From NCBI RefSeq assembly GCF_030913705.1, contig NZ_CP133190.1, positions 5,915,501 through 5,979,500 of the forward strand: a DNA stretch of 64,000 bases, in the 5' to 3' direction. The translations under genes were made by a program, and so were the position numbers. This document shows, piece after piece, positions 8,601 to 15,984 of the stretch (position 1 is its first letter; every line of letters starts with the position of its first letter). A model generated the notes under the pieces. The model was not told the DNA's origin and did not search any database. It worked only from the letters and a program-made list of their open reading frames with translations. This DNA is from Anaerocolumna sp. MB42-C2 (lineage in GTDB: Bacteria > Bacillota > Clostridia > Lachnospirales > Lachnospiraceae).

Positions 8601-8622
8601 TTCGATTCCCGTCTCGCGCTTA
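8601..8622 (+). repeat. att repeat 3: tRNA 3' end, one mismatch
   Basis: Matches att repeats 1 and 2 except for one A-to-T change in the T loop (TTCGATT instead of TTCGAAT). Upstream arm GATGAGTACCTACTTGAGTA lies at 8521-8540. Confidence 0.8.
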
Positions 8623-8632
8623 GTTGAAAAGT

Positions 8633-8671
8633 ATCGTTAATCCTTATAAAATGAAGGGTTAGCGATTTTTT
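8633..8671 (+). terminator. Hairpin terminator after att repeat 3
   Basis: ATCGTTAATCCTT pairs with AAGGGTTAGCGAT (8633-8666), followed by a T tract. Its sequence is unrelated to the hairpins after the other att repeats. Confidence 0.85.
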
Positions 8672-8685
8672 ATTGTTTGAAAAAC

Positions 8686-8707
8686 GTGTGTGCAGGATGT
8701 GTGCAAC
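8686..8707. repeat. Left arm of element 4, GTGTGC type
   Basis: Two direct copies of GTGTGCA-type motif (GTGTGTGCAGG and ATGTGTGCAAC), facing the similar motifs at 15109-15141 near the right end. Confidence 0.6.
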
Positions 8708-8749
8708 ATCCTTTTACGTACTTTAACCGCTATAATGCTTTGTCCTATG

Positions 8750-8879
8750 AATTTCAACTACAGATATGTCTTAAGTCAAGAAGTCAAGAGAACATCGTTC
8801 TCTCTTCTTTTCTTCTTTCAGACCGCTGGTTTACCAGCAATAAGGTTTTACCAGTTAACTGATATTATCTTACGAAAAC
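8750..8879. repeat. Element backbone repeat, copy 2
   Basis: Runs from ATTTCAACTACAGATATGTC to CTTACGAAAAC and matches 1228-1348. Confidence 0.8.
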
Positions 8880-8963
8880 GAAGTGGTGCATCTTTAATTA
8901 AGAAAAAAGGTTGAGGTTGCTGTACTACTATACAGAGCGATATCATTTTAATAGGATTTTACT

Positions 8964-9533
8964 TTAGATAGGAGAAAGTCCTGAATCAGCTGTTGAATCA
9001 ATTAGTTCAGCTAATGCTTTAAAATCATTTTTCTTTCTGATTGGTTGCATGACAGCATCAACATAACGTTTACTAATAATATCATAAAGGGCAACTGTAT
9101 GTATTTGGTTAAACCCCTTTAATGATTTTCCATCAGATCCATAGAAAGCATCTATATCGTTAGGATTTCTGGTAAATGTAAAGGTGCAGCCATCGCAGGC
9201 CATTAATCGGTATTTTTGTTTATATGAGGATGGAGCAAAATGAGAGTCAAATTTCTCGAATAAGGTCTTAAATGTTCCTTTCGCGATTTTGTTTCGTTGT
9301 TGGCAATAGGCTGAGTTGGCAAGTGTTTTGTCGTTATATGCAAAATATTTGTATAGTTCATGCCGAAGTGTGCCGCCCTCCATGGTGATCGGAAGCATAA
9401 GAAGATCCTTGAATGAAATCTTTTTATGCCGAGTAAAATCTTTACCTGGGGACTTGACATATTTTTCAGGAGTAGATGCCATAGCATTAATCTCTGACAT
9501 AAGAGTGTTTTTAACAGAAACAGCGTAATTCAT
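8964..9533 (-). pseudogene. IS4-family-like transposase, C-terminally truncated
   Basis: The 189 residues match the first half of an IS4-type transposase. They include an N-terminal region with KISFKDLLMLPITMEGGTL and the first catalytic Asp segment RLMACDGCTFTFTR (about residues 108-121), followed by GFNQIHTVALYD. The later D and E segments of the DDE triad are missing because the frame ends at 8964. An inverted repeat just upstream (9581-9625) could be the element's end. Inactive. Confidence 0.75.
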
Positions 9534-9580
9534 AGTGTCATCCTTGAAAATAAGTGAAAAATCATATACTTAATTTCAAG

Positions 9581-9625
9581 GGCCGCTCTCGCTATCTCTA
9601 AAATTCATCAATAGTGAGAGCGGCC
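9581..9625. repeat. Inverted repeat upstream of truncated transposase
   Basis: GGCCGCTCTCGCTAT pairs with ATAGTGAGAGCGGCC (one mismatch) around a 15-base loop. It is either the IS end or a hairpin that blocks read-through into the transposase. Confidence 0.65.
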
Positions 9626-9760
9626 GCACATTTTGAATTATGTGTCAAGCATTATTTGAGGGTTTTATAAAAAATATGAGTTAGACCACCTTAAGGAATC
9701 TAACTCATATCGTTAACTAAATGACATTGGTTGTATATAGTAAATAAGGAGCTTAATTAA

Positions 9761-10816
9761 ATGGATATTAAAAATATTATTCAAAATAAAATATATTATG
9801 GAAACCATACGTTATATGATCGCATGAAACAATGGCACATTCCTGCTGTTAGTTTTGCAATCATAAAAGATTATGAAATTATTGAAACATATGCGTATGG
9901 AGTTAAACGAAGAGGAAAGTCTGATATTGTAACTGCTGACACACTTTTTCAGGCTGCTTCTATAAGTAAGACTATTTTTGCCACCGCTGTTATGTTACTT
10001 GCTGAAGCAGGAAAGCTATCACTAGATGAAGATGTTCATACATATTTAAGAGATTATGATTTTCAGACATATGATGGAAAGAAGCATGCAATAACATTAA
10101 GACAAATATTAAGTCATACTTCAGGTCTGAATATTCATGGATTTGAAGGATACCGTCAAAAGCAAAGAATACCTACGATAAGTCAGATTCTTGAAGGTGC
10201 TTCATCTGCCAATTCACATCAGCTTATGCTGATTCAAGAAGAAGGAAAGAATTTTATGTATTCTGGAGGCGGATATCTACTTGCACAAAAAATAGTATGT
10301 GATACATGTGGTAAAGATTTCAATGATATAGTAAATCGGCTTGTATTTGAACCGCTTGGCATGGTAAACAGTTCTTACAATCAACCCATTGCCAAAGAAA
10401 AAATATCAAGAATAGCATATGGTTATGATGTATACAATCTTCAAATACCTGGTGGCTATAATGTAATGCCAGAACTTTCTGCTGCTGGATTGTGGACAAC
10501 ACCGACTGACCTTTCTATCTTTGGAATTGAGATTATGAAGGCAATTAACGGGAATAGTAAATTTATGAGTAAACATATAGCAGAACTTATGACAACTAAA
10601 GTTAACCAAGCGGCTCCAACCGGATTGGGATTTTTTATATCAGAAAGAGATGGACATAGATGCTTTGGCCACGATGGTTGTAATAATGGTTATCATTCAA
10701 ATATGGTATTCTCTCATGATAAAGGAAACGGCGCGGTTGCAATGACTAATGCAGATATAGGAGCTGAAATAGTTTATGAAATAACAGAAGCAATTTTTAA
10801 AGAATACAAGTTATGA
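9761..10816 (+). CDS. Beta-lactamase-related serine hydrolase
   Basis: A 351-residue member of the class C beta-lactamase/penicillin-binding protein-like family. Seen: the active-site SISK (Ser67, Lys70), the Tyr motif MYSGGGY (Tyr167) and the third motif as GHDG near residue 302 (in place of KTG), followed by NGYHSNMV. Such HxG variants are usually esterases or peptidases and not true penicillin-destroying enzymes. There is no signal peptide at the N-terminus (MDIKNIIQNK), so it is probably cytoplasmic. AGGAG lies 9 bases upstream. Antibiotic resistance should not be assumed. Confidence 0.85.
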   Translation: MDIKNIIQNKIYYGNHTLYDRMKQWHIPAVSFAIIKDYEIIETYAYGVKRRGKSDIVTADTLFQAASISKTIFATAVMLLAEAGKLSLDEDVHTYLRDYDFQTYDGKKHAITLRQILSHTSGLNIHGFEGYRQKQRIPTISQILEGASSANSHQLMLIQEEGKNFMYSGGGYLLAQKIVCDTCGKDFNDIVNRLVFEPLGMVNSSYNQPIAKEKISRIAYGYDVYNLQIPGGYNVMPELSAAGLWTTPTDLSIFGIEIMKAINGNSKFMSKHIAELMTTKVNQAAPTGLGFFISERDGHRCFGHDGCNNGYHSNMVFSHDKGNGAVAMTNADIGAEIVYEITEAIFKEYKL

Positions 10817-10902
10817 GTTAAGCAAGAAGAATTCTGGTACAATAGACTACTTTGATTTAGTTTATTAAATACCAGAGAATTTGATAAGGAAGGAAATGAA
10901 TA

Positions 10903-11018
10903 ATGGATATAATAAAAAATATACACCTCGAAACACAAAGACTCATCATCAGACCATATATCGAAGAAGATTTGATGGAGTGCTTTTATCTAATGCAAGA
11001 TAAAGAATTGTTTAAGTA
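10903..11018 (+). pseudogene. GNAT acetyltransferase N-terminus, cut by an insertion sequence
   Basis: From an ATG with a good GGAAGGAAA site this reads MDIIKNIHLETQRLIIRPY and on to DKELFKY. LETxRLxIRP is the typical start of RimJ/RimL-type acetyltransferases. The reading frame is cut at 11019 by the left end of an IS3-family element. The remaining part of the gene is not found after the insertion array (14286 on), so it was deleted. Confidence 0.75.
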
Positions 11019-11733
11019 TGATGTTGTATAAATAAAGTTGACACCCTATTCTCAAGAATTTTGATATATAATTAAAAGAGAATAGGAGTGAAAATATTAT
11101 GGCAACAAATCGTGATCAAAAATCTTATGACAACGAGTATAAAGCTCAGGCTGTAAAACTTGCCCAGGAAATCGGTGGGCATAAAGCGGCTAACGAATTA
11201 GGAATTCCAAAGGGTACTATGTACACTTGGATAAAAGCCTACAAAGAAGGGCGCCTCAGTGCAAACCAAGCAGTTCATACACCGAATAATGCACTGACCC
11301 TTAACGAAGAACTCATTGAACTCAGAAAACACGTTAAAGAGCAGGATAAAGAAATTCGCCGTTTAAAGGAAGAAAACGAATTTCTTGAAGAAGCAAGCGC
11401 TTTTTTCGCAGCCAGCCGTCGGAAGTCAGCAAAAAACAGAGATTAATGTTTATTGCAATCAAAACCGAAGACGGCGTGGTTAAGGGCAAAATTTCTTTTT
11501 ATTGCAGAATGCTTAGAGTTTCCAGACAGGCATTCAACAATTACCTGAAAACAAAAGATTCTCCTTGGAAATATCAACCTTTGGCAGATGCTATGCTGGA
11601 TATCTGCAAGGAAGATGAATGTAATGACACTTATGGAAGAATCCGCATGTATCAGGCATTACAGCTTAAACAGCCAGACGGTGTTCCTATTCCCAGCGAG
11701 AGAACGGTTTATCGTTTGATGGAAGAAATAGGT
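11019..11733 (+). mobile_element. IS3-family element copy 1, right end missing
   Basis: Begins with the left end TGATGTTGTATAAATAAAGT and runs through orfA into orfB, where it stops abruptly at the left end of copy 2. The 715 bp shown are the same sequence as the first part of copies 2 and 3. Confidence 0.85.
11099..11446 (+). CDS. IS3-family OrfA, copy 1
   Basis: A 115-residue helix-turn-helix protein (SYDNEYKAQAVKLAQEIGG, then AANELGIPKGTMYTWIKAY) followed by a leucine-rich coiled coil (about 66-100). It binds the IS ends and forms the N-terminal part of the OrfAB transposase. The protein is identical in all three copies. Confidence 0.9.
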   Translation: MATNRDQKSYDNEYKAQAVKLAQEIGGHKAANELGIPKGTMYTWIKAYKEGRLSANQAVHTPNNALTLNEELIELRKHVKEQDKEIRRLKEENEFLEEASAFFAASRRKSAKNRD

Positions 11734-11736
11734 TGA
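11446..11736 (+). pseudogene. IS3-family OrfB, copy 1, truncated
   Basis: Only the first 96 residues remain, up to RTVYRLMEEIG. The reading frame stops in the TGA of the left end of copy 2. The whole DDE integrase core is missing, so this copy cannot transpose by itself. Confidence 0.9.
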
Positions 11737-12905
11737 TGTTGTATAAATAAAGTTGACACCCTATTCTCAAGAATTTTGATATATAATTAAAAGAGAATAG
11801 GAGTGAAAATATTATGGCAACAAATCGTGATCAAAAATCTTATGACAACGAGTATAAAGCTCAGGCTGTAAAACTTGCCCAGGAAATCGGTGGGCATAAA
11901 GCGGCTAACGAATTAGGAATTCCAAAGGGTACTATGTACACTTGGATAAAAGCCTACAAAGAAGGGCGCCTCAGTGCAAACCAAGCAGTTCATACACCGA
12001 ATAATGCACTGACCCTTAACGAAGAACTCATTGAACTCAGAAAACACGTTAAAGAGCAGGATAAAGAAATTCGCCGTTTAAAGGAAGAAAACGAATTTCT
12101 TGAAGAAGCAAGCGCTTTTTTCGCAGCCAGCCGTCGGAAGTCAGCAAAAAACAGAGATTAATGTTTATTGCAATCAAAACCGAAGACGGCGTGGTTAAGG
12201 GCAAAATTTCTTTTTATTGCAGAATGCTTAGAGTTTCCAGACAGGCATTCAACAATTACCTGAAAACAAAAGATTCTCCTTGGAAATATCAACCTTTGGC
12301 AGATGCTATGCTGGATATCTGCAAGGAAGATGAATGTAATGACACTTATGGAAGAATCCGCATGTATCAGGCATTACAGCTTAAACAGCCAGACGGTGTT
12401 CCTATTCCCAGCGAGAGAACGGTTTATCGTTTGATGGAAGAAATAGGTCTTAATCATAAATCCAAACGCAAGCCTAACGGTATTACAAAAGCTAATAAAG
12501 AAGCCCGAAAATCAGATGATTTAATTAAGCGTGACTTCACAGCAGAAAACCCGCTCGAAAAATGTGTTACAGATATGACTGAAATAAAAGCATATGATGG
12601 AAAACTTTATGTTTCAGCTATCTTTGATTGCTACGATTTAGCAGTGTTAGGTCTTGCTATGGATACAAATATGAAAGCAACCCTATGTGAACAAACTTTA
12701 GAGAATGCTTATAAGGCATATCCGATGCTTTCTGGTGCTATCCTTCATAGTGATAGAGGTACACAATACACAAGCGAATTATATCGTAAAGCAATCAATA
12801 AATATGGCATTCTCCAGAGTATGAATAGTGCTGGTGGCAGATGCCATGACAATGCCAGATGCGAAAGCATGTGGGCAAGATTCAAAGAAGAATTACTTTA
12901 TGGAC
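11734..12905 (+). mobile_element. IS3-family element copy 2, right end missing
   Basis: 1172 bp from the left end TGATGTTGTA to a cut inside orfB (after CTTTATGGAC), directly followed by the left end of copy 3. Confidence 0.85.
11814..12161 (+). CDS. IS3-family OrfA, copy 2
   Basis: Identical to the other two OrfA proteins. It ends with SAKNRD and overlaps orfB by one base (TAATG). Confidence 0.9.
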   Translation: MATNRDQKSYDNEYKAQAVKLAQEIGGHKAANELGIPKGTMYTWIKAYKEGRLSANQAVHTPNNALTLNEELIELRKHVKEQDKEIRRLKEENEFLEEASAFFAASRRKSAKNRD

Positions 12906-12922
12906 TGATGTTGTATAAATAA
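12161..12922 (+). pseudogene. IS3-family OrfB, copy 2, truncated near C-terminus
   Basis: Contains all three catalytic segments (TDMTEIKAYDG, LHSDRGTQYTS, HDNARCESMWARFKEE), but the last 55 or so residues are replaced by GLMLYK read from the left end of copy 3. The lost part includes the conserved YNNRRIC-type tail. Activity is doubtful, and its right IS end is missing in any case. Confidence 0.88.
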
Positions 12923-12985
12923 AGTTGACACCCTATTCTCAAGAATTTTGATATATAATTAAAAGAGAATAGGAGTGAAAATATT

Positions 12986-13333
12986 ATGGCAACAAATCGT
13001 GATCAAAAATCTTATGACAACGAGTATAAAGCTCAGGCTGTAAAACTTGCCCAGGAAATCGGTGGGCATAAAGCGGCTAACGAATTAGGAATTCCAAAGG
13101 GTACTATGTACACTTGGATAAAAGCCTACAAAGAAGGGCGCCTCAGTGCAAACCAAGCAGTTCATACACCGAATAATGCACTGACCCTTAACGAAGAACT
13201 CATTGAACTCAGAAAACACGTTAAAGAGCAGGATAAAGAAATTCGCCGTTTAAAGGAAGAAAACGAATTTCTTGAAGAAGCAAGCGCTTTTTTCGCAGCC
13301 AGCCGTCGGAAGTCAGCAAAAAACAGAGATTAA
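12986..13333 (+). CDS. IS3-family OrfA, copy 3
   Basis: A 115-residue DNA-binding OrfA: an N-terminal HTH (about residues 10-55) followed by a leucine-rich coiled coil (ELIELRKHVKEQDKEIRRL). Near its end the codons GCA AAA AAC (13316-13324) contain the heptamer A AAA AAC in the phase needed for -1 slippage, and orfB lies in the -1 frame. It is thus expected to be made both alone and as an OrfAB fusion. Confidence 0.92.
   Translation: MATNRDQKSYDNEYKAQAVKLAQEIGGHKAANELGIPKGTMYTWIKAYKEGRLSANQAVHTPNNALTLNEELIELRKHVKEQDKEIRRLKEENEFLEEASAFFAASRRKSAKNRD
13318..13324 (+). promoter_or_regulatory. Programmed -1 frameshift site A AAA AAC
   Basis: The slippery heptamer lies in the zero frame of orfA (GCA AAA AAC), nine bases before its TAA stop. 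The same site is present in copies 1 and 2. Slippage by one base enters the orfB frame. The role is well established for IS3 elements; here it is inferred from phase and position. Confidence 0.8.
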
Positions 13334-14238
13334 TGTTTATTGCAATCAAAACCGAAGACGGCGTGGTTAAGGGCAAAATTTCTTTTTATTGCAGAATGCT
13401 TAGAGTTTCCAGACAGGCATTCAACAATTACCTGAAAACAAAAGATTCTCCTTGGAAATATCAACCTTTGGCAGATGCTATGCTGGATATCTGCAAGGAA
13501 GATGAATGTAATGACACTTATGGAAGAATCCGCATGTATCAGGCATTACAGCTTAAACAGCCAGACGGTGTTCCTATTCCCAGCGAGAGAACGGTTTATC
13601 GTTTGATGGAAGAAATAGGTCTTAATCATAAATCCAAACGCAAGCCTAACGGTATTACAAAAGCTAATAAAGAAGCCCGAAAATCAGATGATTTAATTAA
13701 GCGTGACTTCACAGCAGAAAACCCGCTCGAAAAATGTGTTACAGATATGACTGAAATAAAAGCATATGATGGAAAACTTTATGTTTCAGCTATCTTTGAT
13801 TGCTACGATTTAGCAGTGTTAGGTCTTGCTATGGATACAAATATGAAAGCAACCCTATGTGAACAAACTTTAGAGAATGCTTATAAGGCATATCCGATGC
13901 TTTCTGGTGCTATCCTTCATAGTGATAGAGGTACACAATACACAAGCGAATTATATCGTAAAGCAATCAATAAATATGGCATTCTCCAGAGTATGAATAG
14001 TGCTGGTGGCAGATGCCATGACAATGCCAGATGCGAAAGCATGTGGGCAAGATTCAAAGAAGAATTACTTTATGGACGTTACGACACTACCACAATGACT
14101 GTGGAACAGTTAAAAACTCTCATCTGGAGGTATTTCATCAGCTATTGGAATAACAGAAGAATCTGTTCCGCTAATGGTGGTTTACCTCCATTGGTGAAAC
14201 GACAGCAGTACTATGCTTCGTTACATGAGGCAGCATAG
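13333..14238 (+). CDS. IS3-family OrfB transposase, copy 3
   Basis: The full-length 301-residue catalytic part of the transposase. An HTH_21-like region (YGRIRMYQAL to KRKPNG) is followed by the rve integrase core with D in TDMTEIKAYDG, D in LHSDRGTQYTS and E in DNARCESMWARF (the DDE triad). The tail SYWNNRRICSANGGLPP is typical of the family. The ATG overlaps the orfA stop, so translation may occur by coupling or by -1 frameshift into OrfAB. This is the only copy expected to be active, and it could also act on the ends of copies 1 and 2. Confidence 0.93.
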   Translation: MFIAIKTEDGVVKGKISFYCRMLRVSRQAFNNYLKTKDSPWKYQPLADAMLDICKEDECNDTYGRIRMYQALQLKQPDGVPIPSERTVYRLMEEIGLNHKSKRKPNGITKANKEARKSDDLIKRDFTAENPLEKCVTDMTEIKAYDGKLYVSAIFDCYDLAVLGLAMDTNMKATLCEQTLENAYKAYPMLSGAILHSDRGTQYTSELYRKAINKYGILQSMNSAGGRCHDNARCESMWARFKEELLYGRYDTTTMTVEQLKTLIWRYFISYWNNRRICSANGGLPPLVKRQQYYASLHEAA

Positions 14239-14298
14239 GTCGAACATCCTTGAGAAAAAAGTGTAAAGTAATATTGACAATATCAAACTTAAGATTTC

Positions 14299-14327
14299 TT
14301 GACTTCCAATCTTAGGAAAAGTATAAT
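14299..14327 (+). promoter_or_regulatory. Promoter before HD gene
   Basis: TTGACT and TATAAT are separated by 17 bases. The site lies 14 bp outside the right end of IS copy 3 and about 97 bp upstream of the HD gene. Confidence 0.7.
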
Positions 14328-14423
14328 TAAAAATAATTAATATTTTATGAAAAATTATTTTTATATTGATTATAATTGCGAACCAGAAATTTATTTTTTG
14401 TTCAGAAAGTAGGTGCTTGAGTT

Positions 14424-15029
14424 ATGAATGCTCCTTCGCGTAAAGAAGCAGAACAATTATTGATTTGGGCTCATGAAAAAAATCCTGGTGCATGGGCAGA
14501 CCATAGTCGAGTTGTCGGAAGAGCAGCAGAGACAATCGCTAAACAATGTAAAATAGATTCAGATTTGGCATACACCTTGGGATTACTTCATGATATTGGA
14601 AGATATGAAGGCGTTAGAGGTTTACATCATCTTAATGCGGGATACGAGTTGATGATGGAACGACATTATGAAATGCACGCGAGAATTTGCTTAACACACT
14701 CATTTCCATATCAGGATTTTGGTGCGTATGGTGGAGGAGCATTAGATTGTACAGAAATTGAAATTGAACAAATAAAACAAGTATTAAACGAAACAATATA
14801 TGATGATTATGATAAGATAATTCAATTATGTGACGCGATAGGAACAGCTCAAGGGATTTGTTTAATTGATATTCGTTTACTTAATGTTACAAGGAGATAT
14901 GGCTTTGATGACTTTACATTACCAAAATGGGATGCTTTTTTTAACCTCAAAGATTATTTTGATGTAAAATGTGGTATGAATGTGTATGATTTATTTTATG
15001 AAGAGATTAGAAAGGTAAGCTTTGACTAA
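14424..15029 (+). CDS. HD domain phosphohydrolase
   Basis: A 201-residue metal-dependent phosphohydrolase of the HD superfamily. The metal ligands are visible as His27 (WADHSRVV), His56-Asp57 (GLLHDIGRYEG) and a later Asp in YDKIIQLCDAIG (about residue 134). HHLNAGYE and ICLTHSFPYQDFG add further His residues. It resembles the HD protein at 21280-21900 over its whole length (LLHDIGR, ICxTH, DDYDxxIQLxD, LKDYFD/IKDYFD near the C-terminus), so the two are paralogs. The substrate, probably a nucleotide or other phosphoester, is unknown. It is the last cargo gene of element 4 and has its own promoter. Confidence 0.85.
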   Translation: MNAPSRKEAEQLLIWAHEKNPGAWADHSRVVGRAAETIAKQCKIDSDLAYTLGLLHDIGRYEGVRGLHHLNAGYELMMERHYEMHARICLTHSFPYQDFGAYGGGALDCTEIEIEQIKQVLNETIYDDYDKIIQLCDAIGTAQGICLIDIRLLNVTRRYGFDDFTLPKWDAFFNLKDYFDVKCGMNVYDLFYEEIRKVSFD

Positions 15030-15108
15030 TAAGCATAATCTATATTTCGGATACCTCGCATTCTTTCACAATAACGAACCAAAATAGATATAACTTAAGA
15101 ATTAAATA

Positions 15109-15141
15109 GCACACATCCCATGTGTGCAAGAATGTGTGCAG
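15109..15141. repeat. Right arm of element 4, GTGTGC type
   Basis: GCACACATCCCATGTGTGCA plus a second ATGTGTGCAG. From here to the att repeat about 110 bp match 2453-2566 with few differences. Confidence 0.7.
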
Positions 15142-15199
15142 ATAATTAACAGAAGCCGCAAACCTCCTATTTATCAGTATTTGTGTGTGCGGGGATTTG

Positions 15200-15221
15200 T
15201 TCGAATCCCGTCTCGCGCTTG
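15200..15221 (+). repeat. att repeat 4: tRNA 3' end
   Basis: Same 21 bases as att repeats 1 and 2, with G in place of A at the last position. Confidence 0.8.
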
Positions 15222-15276
15222 CTTAATCCGCGGAGATAACTCAAGTGTAATTTCTATAGACTATAATAAAGACAGA

Positions 15277-15310
15277 CTACCAGCTACCAATATCAGCAGG
15301 TAGTTTTTTT
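15277..15310 (+). terminator. Hairpin terminator after att repeat 4
   Basis: CTACC...GGTAG stem (extended to CTACCAGC/GCAGGTAG with one mismatch), followed by seven T. It differs from the three other post-att hairpins. Confidence 0.8.
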
Positions 15311-15452
15311 ATACCTGAAATTAGAAAGCAGGCGACGCATGAAAGAAAATTACTATGCGCTTTTAATCAGGAGTTAAATGGAAATGAGTTAGGATCCGGA
15401 CTGTGTTGAAAAAAGATTAAGAATTAAGACGAAAAAAGGACGAATTATTAAG

Positions 15453-15524
15453 TGGAGATAATGGGATTTGAACCCACGGCCTTTCGGATGCGAACCGAAC
15501 GCTCTCCCACTGAGCTATATCCCC
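15453..15524 (-). tRNA. tRNA-Ala (anticodon CGC)
   Basis: Read on the minus strand, the 72-base cloverleaf is complete. Acceptor GGGGATA pairs with TATCTCC. The D arm is GCTC/GAGC, the anticodon arm TTCGG-TTCGCAT-CCGAA (anticodon CGC, codon GCG), the T arm GTGGG-TTCAAAT-CCCAT, and the discriminator is A. CCA is not encoded. The start GGGGATATAGCTCAG is typical of tRNA-Ala. Confidence 0.92.
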
Positions 15525-15984
15525 GATATAATCAATTATAGCACTGAATAAGACGTAATACAAGAATAATAAGCTGACAAATAGAGGAGGGGCCAGCAGG
15601 GTTATCCTACTGACCGATTTATGAAAAAGTTTATGTTAGCAAGGTGGGGAACCTTGTTGTTATCTTATGAACTTAGTATATCGTTTATATGTGTACAGGG
15701 TTTGATGTTAATGTTAAGTAACTGTGAACATTTTCAGGAATACATCAGTAATTTAATAGGTAATAATGATTATTCTCTCATTTTATCTTGTACTAAATCT
15801 TGACATAGGATCAAATTGTATTGTTAAATAAAATAGGTAGAGAATTGTTAATCTAAAATATTAATTAATGCCCTATATCAATTTATATTAAGAGTAACAA
15901 ATAAAAAAATTAATATTATGATTTAAATGTCCCAAAATATCAAAAAAAGATATTCCATTTATGTTAAGCTGAAAGAAGGGGAAA
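15525..15984. other. AT-rich gap, no gene supported
   Basis: A 60-codon frame at 15621-15803 lacks a ribosome binding site and any family resemblance. The rest is very AT-rich and probably holds the promoter of the following regulator. Confidence 0.5.

Larger units (their letters stand above)
5162..8622. mobile_element. Integrated element 3, no recombinase
   Basis: Lies between att repeats 2 and 3. The backbone block at about 5220-5330 resembles 1340-1410, but no integrase is present. The cargo is a substrate-binding protein, a histidine kinase fragment and an ABC exporter pair. The right arm is of the same GAGTAC type as element 2, so it may have been moved in trans by that element's recombinase. 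Confidence 0.6.
8446..8963. other. Junction region around att repeat 3
   Basis: Gene-free. It contains in order a GAGTAC right arm, att repeat 3, a hairpin terminator, a GTGTGC left arm and the second copy of the backbone repeat. I see no coding sequence here. Confidence 0.7.
12906..14285 (+). mobile_element. IS3-family element copy 3, complete
   Basis: 1380 bp with both ends. The left end begins TGATGTTGTATAAATAAAGT, and the reverse of the right end begins TGATATTGTCAATATTACTT; both later share TTCTCAAG. The TG...CA termini and two overlapping orfs are typical of the IS3 family. I see no short target duplication flanking it (left GAC, right AAC). Confidence 0.88.
8623..15221. mobile_element. 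Integrated element 4, loaded with insertion sequences
   Basis: Lies between att repeats 3 and 4. GTGTGC motifs flank it on the left (8686-8707) and right (15109-15141). It carries the backbone repeat, a truncated IS4-type transposase, a beta-lactamase-like gene, a broken GNAT gene, three tandem IS3-family copies and an HD gene. No recombinase is left. Confidence 0.6.
15030..15452. other. Junction region around att repeat 4
   Basis: Gene-free. It contains the GTGTGC arm (15109-15141), att repeat 4, a terminator (15277-15310) and about 140 bp without recognisable features before the tRNA-Ala gene. Confidence 0.65.

Noticed and set aside
8677..8914. Two overlapping short frames (MKNVCAGC... and MQDVCNIL...)
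   Set aside because: They lie in the left arm and backbone repeat of element 4. The matching repeat at 1228-1348 does not keep these frames, so they are chance frames.
11019..14285. Nested insertion of IS copies with flanking remains
   Set aside because: A simple nested insertion requires the right part of copies 1 and 2 downstream of copy 3, and it is not there; a later deletion must be assumed.
2545..15221. The four tRNA-end repeats as a CRISPR array
   Set aside because: They are 2.6-6.6 kb apart with genes between; no short regular spacers and no cas genes.
15453..15524. The tRNA-Ala gene as the integration target
   Set aside because: Its T arm (TTCAAAT, CCCAT) and acceptor (TATCTCC) differ from the att repeats (TTCGAAT, CCCGT, CTCGCGC).
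15621..15803. 60-codon frame after the tRNA-Ala gene
   Set aside because: No ribosome binding site, no family resemblance, and it lies in AT-rich intergenic sequence.
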